Shown one piece after another: positions 1 to 7,500 of a stretch of 64,000 bases of DNA. The stretch spans positions 84,709-148,708 of the forward strand of contig CAZAER010000012.1 of NCBI GenBank assembly GCA_964484195.1, in the 5' to 3' direction. This DNA comes from JALHOP01 sp964484195 (GTDB lineage Bacteria > Myxococcota > XYA12-FULL-58-9 > JALHOP01). The position numbers and the translations under genes are program-made. Position 1 is the stretch's first letter; each line of letters opens with the position of its first letter. A model generated the notes under the pieces. The model worked only from the letters and a program-made list of their open reading frames with translations, was not told the DNA's origin and ran no database searches.

Positions 1-2
1 GC

Positions 3-1094
3 GCTGTCCGAGGAGGCTTCGAGCTCGCGGTCGCCCATGGCGGCTCGGCCGTCGTCGGTGCCTTTCTCGAACGGGCCCCTGGGCTCACCCGTCTATTCGC
101 ACCGGGCTCCCTGCTCGCAACCCGCTTCGCGTCGACACCCGATGCCATCGCCTCCGCCTGGGCAACGCGATTGCGCGAGCGCGCCGAGGCAAGCAGCATC
201 ACCCGCGACGGCAATCACCACGGCTTTCATTTCCCGGTCGCAGGGAAGGGTGCGGGCGGCACCGTCTTGTTCGCTGTAGCGGACCGAATGCACGAGCTCG
301 TCGGACCTTACGTTCGCGCCGGTAAGCTCGATGTCTCGGCCCTGCTCGCGGATGCCGCGGCTGGCGGCGAAGATAGCTTCGCGCTCGGCGTCATTGCCGC
401 CCTGGCCCTCGAGGGGCGGCCCCTGCACGAGCAACCGCTCACTCTGCAAGAGAAGCTCACCGCCGCAGCCTACATTGCGGCGCTCGAGCTCCACGCCGCC
501 GCCATCTTCTTCAACGCGTCCAACTTGGTGGTCCTCGACAACCGGCTTTGGTTCCTCGACGTGAGTGGCGAGGTCCCGTTTTTCCGCGTTCGACCCGAGG
601 TGGGCTCGAGTCGCGCCATGGAGAACATCCTCCAGACACCCGATGCGCATTGCTACGAGTGCAATGCCGGCCTCCACGCCGTGCGCATGCTCGCGCTGCT
701 GCGCGCCGTTGGTCCCGAAGCGTTCGACCGGGCGTTCCCGAGCGTTGCACTGGGCAGGCAGGAATTCATGCCGCAATCCTACTGGCGCACCATGACGCGG
801 CACTACGACCCCGAGCCTGCGGCAGGCGACGTCCACTTCGAGGTAGGCGCGTGGATTGCGTACGTGAACCCGGATGCCGCCGAGTCGATCTCGAGCAGCT
901 GGAACGCACTATGTCTCGGCAAGCTCCGGGGCGAGCGCGTCGTATGGGCGATGTCGAATGGTCCGCGCTTGCGGACAGAAGACGAGCTGGTTGCGATGAT
1001 GCGGACGCTGCGTACCGAGGGTGCAACGGCCGAGCCGTTCTTGACCGGCACGCATCGCCCGTTCGTGGTCGAGGCCGTGGCTGACCTGCGCTAG
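3..1094 (+). CDS. Putative Tgl-type transglutaminase-like protein, 5' end cut by the window
   Basis: The frame is open from the first bases of the window, so the start lies upstream and about 363 residues are visible. The C-terminal half has the layout of the bacterial spore-type protein-glutamine gamma-glutamyltransferase (Tgl) family. An Glu-Cys pair (Cys codon at 660-662) opens a helix followed by a pattern like the 'fd..F..L' segment that follows the catalytic Cys in Tgl. Later there is an NPD stretch and a WNALCLG segment where Tgl has ENVIYLG. If that alignment holds, the second catalytic Glu is replaced by Trp, so activity is doubtful. No signal peptide can be judged. Its TAG stop overlaps the stop of the opposing lipoprotein gene in a shared CTAG. 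The coding call is firm; the family is an inference from remembered motifs. Confidence 0.6.
   Translation, partial: AVRGGFELAVAHGGSAVVGAFLERAPGLTRLFAPGSLLATRFASTPDAIASAWATRLRERAEASSITRDGNHHGFHFPVAGKGAGGTVLFAVADRMHELVGPYVRAGKLDVSALLADAAAGGEDSFALGVIAALALEGRPLHEQPLTLQEKLTAAAYIAALELHAAAIFFNASNLVVLDNRLWFLDVSGEVPFFRVRPEVGSSRAMENILQTPDAHCYECNAGLHAVRMLALLRAVGPEAFDRAFPSVALGRQEFMPQSYWRTMTRHYDPEPAAGDVHFEVGAWIAYVNPDAAESISSSWNALCLGKLRGERVVWAMSNGPRLRTEDELVAMMRTLRTEGATAEPFLTGTHRPFVVEAVADLR
269..284. repeat. Dispersed palindrome copy, 14/16 match
   Basis: This site matches the ideal palindrome GTCCGCTATAGCGGAC at 14 of 16 positions and lies inside a coding region. It is one of five copies at this level in the window. 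Confidence 0.5.
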
Positions 1095-1489
1095 TTCGCC
1101 GCGCGGTAGTCGCTGGTTTCGCTCTTCATCATGGCCTTGCGCGGCACGATGACCACGAGCTGCTGCTCCCGCCGCGCGATGGTCAGGCGGACCTGGCTGC
1201 CCGGCTCGCCGCGCATCATCATCACGGCATTGCCGAGGGTCACGTCGACGGTCGACTTGTCGTCGATGGCGAGCAGCCTGTCGCCTGGCTCGACGCCGAC
1301 CGATGCGGCGCTACCGCCGGCGAGGGTCCGGACCACCACGGGGACGTGCTCCTCGATGGTCAGCTCGATGCCGACCCCGACATATTGATCGGGGTAGCTC
1401 TGAATGACCTCGGTCTTACTGCATCCGGAGGGACCGGTCAGGAGCATCAGAGCAAGCGCAAAGGCGGCGCCGGCGCCTCGTGGGCACAT
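1091..1489 (-). CDS. Small lipoprotein with a PDZ domain
   Basis: This 132-aa protein starts with a short basic region, a hydrophobic segment and a lipobox-like LTGPSGC, so it is probably lipidated at Cys23 and anchored in the envelope. Residues 35 to 118 form one PDZ-like domain: YVGVGIEL, a 'GGSAASVGVEPGDRLLAIDD' core and a closing VRLTIARR strand. There is no protease domain, so it is likely a ligand-binding or scaffold protein rather than an HtrA or Ctp protease. It lies about 40 bp upstream of coaD on the opposite end of the minus-strand group, and its stop overlaps the convergent neighbour's stop in CTAG. The partner is unknown. Confidence 0.75.
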   Translation of the reverse strand: MCPRGAGAAFALALMLLTGPSGCSKTEVIQSYPDQYVGVGIELTIEEHVPVVVRTLAGGSAASVGVEPGDRLLAIDDKSTVDVTLGNAVMMMRGEPGSQVRLTIARREQQLVVIVPRKAMMKSETSDYRAAN

Positions 1490-1531
1490 TCCTAAAAAGC
1501 GTAGCTCAGCGGCGGGCTTGCCGCACGCCGC

Positions 1532-2011
1532 TTAGCGTCGAAAGCGCTCCTTCAGACCCTTCTCGACGCTTGCCGGCACGAGCCCTGCGAGGTTGCCGCC
1601 GAACTGAGCAATTTCGCGGATCAAGCTGCTGGAGACGTAGAAATGCTCCTCGCCGGTCATCATGTAGATGGTCTCGATCTGAGGGGCCAAACGTCGGTTC
1701 ATGTGGGCAAGTTGGAACTCGAATTCGAAGTCCGAGAGAGCGCGCAGCCCGCGCATGACCGCCGTGACCTGCCGCTTCTGGGCGTAGTCGACCAGCAGGC
1801 CTTCGAAGGTGGTCACCTCGACCCGTGGCTCGTCGCCAATCGCCTCGCGCAACATGGCCATGCGCTCTTCGGGCGTGAACAGCGGGGTTTTGCGCGCGTT
1901 GTGGGCGACCGCGACAATCAAGTGCTCGAACATCGCGAGGCCACGATGAATGAGGTTGATGTGGCCGTTGGTCACTGGATCGAAGGAGCCGGGGTAGAGC
2001 ACCGTCTTCAT
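1532..2011 (-). CDS. coaD: Pantetheine-phosphate adenylyltransferase
   Basis: CoaD transfers AMP from ATP to 4'-phosphopantetheine to make dephospho-CoA, the fourth step of coenzyme A synthesis in the cytoplasm. The 159-aa length is normal for the family. The N-terminus has the nucleotidyltransferase motif YPGSFDPVTNGH with the TxGH signature. The C-terminal half has FVSS-type VSSSLIREIA, corresponding to the ISSTxxR ATP-binding motif. Its ATG overlaps the TGA of rsmD (ATGA at 2008-2011), which implies translational coupling. The rsmD-coaD order is common in bacteria. This is a confident assignment. Confidence 0.97.
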   Translation of the reverse strand: MKTVLYPGSFDPVTNGHINLIHRGLAMFEHLIVAVAHNARKTPLFTPEERMAMLREAIGDEPRVEVTTFEGLLVDYAQKRQVTAVMRGLRALSDFEFEFQLAHMNRRLAPQIETIYMMTGEEHFYVSSSLIREIAQFGGNLAGLVPASVEKGLKERFRR

Positions 2012-2574
2012 GGGCCGTGTCCTTTCGCGCGCAGGAAGAAGCTCAAGGCGACTTCCCCGTAGCGGCGAGTGTCTTCCAAAACGAACGAAGGGGGGGGCTC
2101 GGGCGGACTGTCCGAGCTGCGATGCTCGCAGACGACCACGGCCCCGACCGAAATGATCGGGCTCTGGTCGAGCATCGTGAGTGTCGGGCCGAGCAGGCCG
2201 TCGTCGTACGGCGGATCGAGAAAAGCGAGATCGAAGACGTCACCCGCGCGCGTGAGCTCCTGGATGGCGCGGCCGGCGGGCTGCGCGAGCACCTTCGCGC
2301 GATCGTCGAAACCCAGGGCTTGTATGTTTTTGCGGACGAGGTTCGCGGTCGCGACATCGTGCTCGATGAAGACCGCGTGTGCCGCGCCGCGGGATAGCGC
2401 CTCGATGCCCAAGGCGCCGGTGCCCGCGAAAATATCCAGCACGCGTGCATCGACGGCGCGATCGTAGAGGATCGAGAACAGCGCTTCCCGGACACGGTCC
2501 GGTGTGGGCCGCGTCAACATCCCTTTCGGGGCCTCGAGCTTGCGTCCGCCCGCGGTGCCGGCAATCACCCGCAT
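2008..2574 (-). CDS. rsmD: 16S rRNA (guanine966-N2)-methyltransferase
   Basis: RsmD methylates G966 of 16S rRNA using S-adenosylmethionine. The 188-aa protein opens with the family hallmark MRVIAGTAGGRKL, then RPTPDRVREALFSIL, the SAM-binding loop DIFAGTGALGIEALSRGA and the catalytic DPPY motif. An in-frame extension upstream of 2574 lacks family similarity and runs into the opposite gene's leader, so the ATG at 2574 was chosen. The gene is translationally coupled to coaD through a 4-bp overlap. It is divergent from the DsbA-like lipoprotein gene, with about 170 bp between the starts that must hold both promoters. Confidence 0.95.
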   Translation of the reverse strand: MRVIAGTAGGRKLEAPKGMLTRPTPDRVREALFSILYDRAVDARVLDIFAGTGALGIEALSRGAAHAVFIEHDVATANLVRKNIQALGFDDRAKVLAQPAGRAIQELTRAGDVFDLAFLDPPYDDGLLGPTLTMLDQSPIISVGAVVVCEHRSSDSPPEPPPSFVLEDTRRYGEVALSFFLRAKGHGP

Positions 2575-2740
2575 TGGTCTGCAATAGTCTATGACGGGTG
2601 GCGGCTTCGTGCCCACCCCCCTTGCCTTTGCCGCTGGTTCATCCATACAACGCGCGGGCATAAATCCGGCGTGTCGATCGTTCACATCGGAACGTTGCGC
2701 CAGATGCGGCGTTTCAATTCGTTTTCTAAGGATGGTTCGG

Positions 2741-3520
2741 ATGAAGTTTCTTGCAAAGAGCGTAGTTACCGGCCTCGCAGCGCTCGCGCTCACCGCCTGC
2801 GTCACCCGCGGTGAAATCGAAGAGCTCAAGAAGAACGACAAGGAGATCCTCTCCAAGCTCGACAAGATCGCGGCTGGCGCTGGTCGCGCGGGCCCGCAGC
2901 AGCAGGCGCCCCGTGGTCCAGATCCAGAGAAGGTCTACGCCGTGCAGGTCGGTGACTCGGCCGCTCACGGCCCGGCCGACGCCTGGGTGACCATCGTCGA
3001 GGTCTCGGACTTCCAGTGCCCGTTCTGCGGCAAGGTCGTCCCGACCATCAACGACCTCCAGAAGAAGTACGGCAACGACATCCGCGTCGTCTTCAAGAAC
3101 AACCCGCTGAGCTTCCACCCGCGCGCCATGCCGGCTTCGATGTCGGCCGAGTGCGCTCGTGAGCAGGGCAAGTTCTGGGACGTCTACGAGCGTCAGTTCA
3201 CCAACCAGAAGGCTCTGGAAGACGCCGACCTCGAGAAGTACGCGAAGGAGTCGGGCGTCGACATGGGCCGCTGGAAGGCTTGCTACAGCAGCAACAAGTA
3301 CAAGAGCCGCATCGAGGAAGAGCAGCGCCAGATGGTCACCCTGGGTGCCCGTGGTACGCCGGCGTTCTTCATCAACGGTCGCTTCCTGAGCGGCGCTCAG
3401 CCGATCCAGGCGTTCGAGGCCATCGTCGACGAAGAGCTCAAGAAGGCCAAGGACAGCGGCATCTCGAAGAAGGACTACTACTCGCAGCAGGTCGAGCAGA
3501 AGGGCCTGAAGACCCTCTAA
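2741..3520 (+). CDS. DsbA-like thioredoxin-fold lipoprotein
   Basis: This 259-aa protein has a signal peptide with lipobox LTAC, a short coiled-coil-like linker (EIEELKKNDKEILSKLD) and a DsbA-family thioredoxin fold. The redox motif is CPFC in SDFQCPFCGKV, and the cis-Pro loop appears as TPAFFING. The likely role is disulfide exchange or isomerisation of exported proteins at the inner or outer membrane. The start at 2741 was preferred because AAGGA lies 8 to 9 bases upstream; an ATG at 2732 overlaps that site. A second conserved Cys pair lies outside the active site. The gene is monocistronic and ends at a strong terminator. Confidence 0.9.
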   Translation: MKFLAKSVVTGLAALALTACVTRGEIEELKKNDKEILSKLDKIAAGAGRAGPQQQAPRGPDPEKVYAVQVGDSAAHGPADAWVTIVEVSDFQCPFCGKVVPTINDLQKKYGNDIRVVFKNNPLSFHPRAMPASMSAECAREQGKFWDVYERQFTNQKALEDADLEKYAKESGVDMGRWKACYSSNKYKSRIEEEQRQMVTLGARGTPAFFINGRFLSGAQPIQAFEAIVDEELKKAKDSGISKKDYYSQQVEQKGLKTL

Positions 3521-3544
3521 GGGTCAGCGCGTAGCAAAACGATG

Positions 3545-3584
3545 AGGCCCGGGCTGCGGCGACGCGACCCGGGCCTTTTTGTTT
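3545..3584 (+). terminator. Rho-independent terminator after the DsbA-like gene
   Basis: A perfect 9-bp stem (AGGCCCGGG pairing with CCCGGGCCT) encloses a 14-base loop and is followed by TTTTTGTTT. It sits 25 bp after the stop codon of the DsbA-like gene. A CGTTTTG run on the other side gives it weak potential on the minus strand for the converging acetyltransferase gene. Confidence 0.9.
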
Positions 3585-4095
3585 AGTCTTCGTCTTCGCT
3601 GTCGAGCGACGCGCGCATGACGACCATGTGTTTCTCGAAGCCGCCGCGCTCGTAGCTGGTGATGGCCGACGTATTGGCGACATACGCCTCGAGCCTCACC
3701 TCCGTGATCCCTTGCTGGCGGATCCACAGCTTCAGGGCCGACAAAATCTCGGCGCTATAGCGTTTCCCACGGTGCTCGGGCTTCACGTAGATGAAACCCA
3801 AGTACGCATGCCGTGTGTGCCGCAGGAAGCCAGCCGAGGACTCGACGCGGGCGAAGCCGCAGGCGATGACTTCACCGTTCAGCTCGGCGACGAGCAACTC
3901 GGCAGTGGGTGAATCGATGAGCGCTGGGATGTCGTAATAGCGGACAGCCCCTGCGCTCAGCGTGACATCGAAAGGCCGCTCCGCGGTGATCACGCCTTGC
4001 TCGAACTGCAGCAAGACCGGCAGATCAGCGTGGATGGCTTGGCGTACGGTTAGGCTCACTCCGCGATGCTCTGATTTCGCGTAGCGATTCGTCAA
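3583..4095 (-). CDS. GNAT-family N-acetyltransferase
   Basis: The 170-aa sequence fits the GNAT fold. The central strand and acetyl-CoA loop read YLGFIYVKPEHRGKRYSAEIL, with an R/Q-x-x-G-x-type pyrophosphate loop (EHRGKR). The C-terminal part NTSAITSYERGGFEK is the usual end of the domain. The substrate cannot be told. The longest start is TTG at 4095; a GTG at 4059 is also possible, and neither has a good ribosome-binding site. It follows a small hypothetical gene by 19 bp on the same strand and may be the last gene of the minus-strand run that includes the two giant proteins. Confidence 0.85.
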   Translation of the reverse strand: MTNRYAKSEHRGVSLTVRQAIHADLPVLLQFEQGVITAERPFDVTLSAGAVRYYDIPALIDSPTAELLVAELNGEVIACGFARVESSAGFLRHTRHAYLGFIYVKPEHRGKRYSAEILSALKLWIRQQGITEVRLEAYVANTSAITSYERGGFEKHMVVMRASLDSEDED

Positions 4096-4114
4096 TTGAA
4101 ATTGACGTAGTGCG

Positions 4115-4450
4115 TTATTCGCGCGAGCGCCGTCGTGGCGCAGCGCCGACGGTGGCGAGCTGGGCGGCGAGGGCTGTAGACTTTCGCGCCTTCGCCGGCT
4201 CCTGCCTGGCCTCGCCGGTCACTTGCGGGAGCAGCCTCTCACGCTCGGCGCGGTAGAGCTGGTCTTCGACCTCTTCGATCACCCGCTTCCAGCGAAGCGA
4301 CGCGACCTTGAAGGCTTCGTGCTCGGCGACCCAACGCTCGAGCGTGGCACGTGGAATATCGAGGGCGCCGCTTGCATCACTCGGCTGCCACCCCAACGTG
4401 TGCTGGCCTTCGAAATCGAGGCCGAGCTCTACGCGCACCTTCATGGTCAT
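4115..4450 (-). CDS. Small hypothetical protein
   Basis: This 111-aa protein is charged and has no signal peptide or membrane segment. The middle (ATLERWVAEHEAFKVASLRW) is predicted helical and the C-terminus is Ala/Arg-rich and probably disordered. I do not recognise the family. ATG codons at 4450 and 4444 are both possible starts. The frame stays open upstream to 4537, but that part overlaps the phased CGATCA repeats and looks non-coding. It lies between the 1523-aa gene and the acetyltransferase gene on the same strand. Confidence 0.55.
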   Translation of the reverse strand: MTMKVRVELGLDFEGQHTLGWQPSDASGALDIPRATLERWVAEHEAFKVASLRWKRVIEEVEDQLYRAERERLLPQVTGEARQEPAKARKSTALAAQLATVGAAPRRRSRE

Positions 4451-4520
4451 CCGTTTAGCACGAAGGTCCGACACGCATGTGCGCGAGCAGTCGTGCAGGA
4501 AGAACGTTTCGGCGGACACG

Positions 4521-4556
4521 CGATCAAACTCGATCAAAAGCGATCAGTTGTGATCG
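4521..4556. promoter_or_regulatory. 10-bp-phased CGATCA repeats
   Basis: CGATCA begins at 4521, 4531 and 4541, exactly one helical turn apart, and TGATCG follows at 4551 in inverted orientation. The array spans the stop codon of the 1523-aa gene and lies upstream of the small gene starting at 4450. The phasing suggests a protein-binding array or a leader element; the function is not known. Confidence 0.4.
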
Positions 4557-7500
4557 CGCGTGAACGGGTTCCAGTCCTGCTCGACGCGACGACGGCGACG
4601 CCGCTCTTCGGCCTGCGCCGCGCTGCGATCGGCGCGAGCGCGATCCCCGTCGCCCGGCGTCGGCACGGGGAGGGTGGGCACGACGTCGCGCGGCGCTGAC
4701 CGCGGTCGCTCGCCAGCCGGTCGCGGTTGCGGCGCGCTCCAGCGTCTGCGGATCGCTTCACCCGTGTCGCGGGCGTTGCGTAGCGCATCGTCGGGCGTCA
4801 TGCCTCCCTCGAAAGTTAGCGCACCACCCGTGAGCACTGCGTGAGCTCGCGCCGAGATGTTCGGGGGCGCATCGGTGCTGCGGAGGTCCACGCTGATCGG
4901 CCGGCCGTCACTGCGCATGCTGAAGTCGATGCTGCCATTGAAACGCCCCGCGCCACGCAGGTAGCTCGTGCGCTGCTGATCGCTTGCCGCAGGGGGGGCG
5001 AGCTCCGGCAAGCTGAAGGCGCCCTCGAGGCGACCGGCGAGGCGCGCGTCCAAGCGCTGATCGCGGCCCTGTTGGGTGAAGCCCATGGAGCCGAGGAAGA
5101 TCTGCAAACGCGAGCGGCGGGTGACCGGCTGTTGCGCGTTGGTGCGGTCGACCCATGTGGGCTCGATGCGAAGGTTGCCCGCTTGCGAGCCCGCCGGACC
5201 CGCGACGACGGTGCCGAGCACCTCACCGGCATTGGCGTCGGTCTCGAGGTACCAGTCGTGGAGCACGACCTGCTTGCGGTCGGGGCCGATGTGCAGCGCC
5301 TCGAGCATCCCGGTCGAGAGCGCGTTGCGGATCTGCACGCTCATGCGCGGCGACGGGAACACGAATGTCGCGTTCTCGACCTCGACGCCGACCGTGGCTC
5401 GACGGTCGGGTGGCATGACGAGGCCGATGCCGTTCTCTTGGCTCACGCTCAAGGTCGCAGCTGGGGCACGCAGGTCGAGGCGTCGTAGGGTCGCGGAGAC
5501 GCCGGATGCCGTCGGATCGCTGGTCTCCGGTGGTATCTCGAAGTTGGTCGCGGTGGCGACGATGTCGGTCAGCGGCAGGTCGCCGGTGCGCACCTGACCG
5601 TTCGCCTCGAGCCGCGGCGCGCCATTGCTGAGGCGGGAGCTCCGGACCCACAGCTGCGACCCGTTGTAGAGCAGGTTGCCGCTGAAATTCCCGTGCACGC
5701 CTTCGGTAACCACGGAACCATCTTGCGAGATGCTGATGCGCGACGCTCCGCCATCGCGGATGGTGAAGGTCTGGCGGTCCGCCTGCTGGAAGGTGAGCGC
5801 CGGCGCACGTACCTCGGTGAGGTCGAGGACCGTCGAGGTCGGCTCGCGCGGATCGCCGGTCTGCACCAGGCGGATGCGCGCGCTCACGCCTGCGAGACTC
5901 ATGCTGGCGCCGTCGGCGCTACGCACACTCGAATCGCCGAAGGTCACCTGGGCCGTGAGCTCGGTGCGGCCGTCGGCACGGACGACGCGGACGTCTTCGG
6001 CAGCCGCGATGGTCAGCCGGTTGTTCCCCATTTGAATCGTCTGGCCGGGATTGAGCTGCGCCCGCGCCCGCACCTCGGCGCTGGCGATGATCTCGCGGAC
6101 GAAGCGGCGGTCCTGCTCGGGGACGCGCTCGAGCGCGCGCTCGATGATGTCGGCGCGTGTGTCGATGCGAACGTTCAGATGGCGGGCTGAGCGCGCCGCG
6201 AGCTCTTGCACGGTCGTCGGGAGCTCGCTCGAGCCGGTTGCCATCTCCATGACTTTGCCGGTGAGAAGGCCGTTGAGGGCGCTCTCCTGGCCGAGCCAAC
6301 CGCTGGCCACATGGATGCCGTTCAAGAACGAGGCGTCACCGAAGGTCGCGCGCGTCACCCGCGGGCGGAAGGTTATTTGATCGGGGTTCGACGCCGAGGG
6401 CACGACATCGAGGCCCGCGACTTCCATGTGGCTCTCGAACGGCGTGTTGTACCAACGGCCGTTGCTGCTCGGATTGAAGGTGATGCGCAGCGGTGGATCG
6501 AAATTGATCCCCGATGGCTGACCGGCGGTTGGATTGGGACTGCCATCCGGACGCGTGGCGAGCTGCCGGGTGACGCGGCCGCCGTCGCTTTCGAGCACCA
6601 GTCGAATCGTGCCTGGCTGGAAGGTGATCTCTTTGGCTCCGTTGTCGGCGATGAGCCCATTGGTCAGGCGCATCGTGTGCGAGCGAGGAACCGTGACCGT
6701 GAGGTCGACGTCGGCTTCGCGCAGACTCTGGGCGACGACGGTTCCGACCTCGAGACTGCGGGTGACGCTGTCGACCGAGTCGCGTGGGGTCGTGGCCACG
6801 CCGGGGGTGAGCTCCGGTATGGGCAGGATCTCGAGTGAGCGGCGGACCGATTCATGACGGGCCCTGGCGTTCGCCACGTCGGTGTACATCGGTAGTCCAC
6901 TATTGCGTGCACCGTCGGTGTTGTAGAGCGTGTCGATGGTGAGGCGGTCGAAGTTGACGCGGCCTTCGCTTGCATTGCCGTCGCGGGTCGAGAAAGCGCC
7001 GTTCCGGCTGACGGTGAACGGCACGGCGACGTCGATGTCGCCGATGCCTTGGATGTGGATGCCGGCCTCGGCACGGTGACCATCGAAACCAGGGACGCCC
7101 GAGGGGAGGAACGAGAATCCCGCTGGTTGTTGACCAGAGCCGGGCTTCGGAGCCGAGACGCGGAGGTTCACGGTGCCGTTGATCTCGGGCGACGCGTCGC
7201 CCGCACGGTAGGTGATCGTCGCTTGGCCGCGGCCGCTGGCGTTGGTGAGGGTCGCTTGCTCGGTCGTCGGCAAGCGCACCGTGGCGCGCGCCAAGGTCGC
7301 GTCGAACTCGGCCCGCATGTCGACGGCGCTGGTGGCCCAGTTCAAGCTGCGAACCTGGGCGCGGAGCAGGGAGCCGTTGGCGACATCGGTGCGCATACCG
7401 ATCTCGCCGAGACTGCGATTCACATGGGTGCCGAAGAGTCGGACATCGGCGCGCACACCGTGGCGCGACTCGAGGGTGAAGTTCGTGCCCTCGTCTCCGC

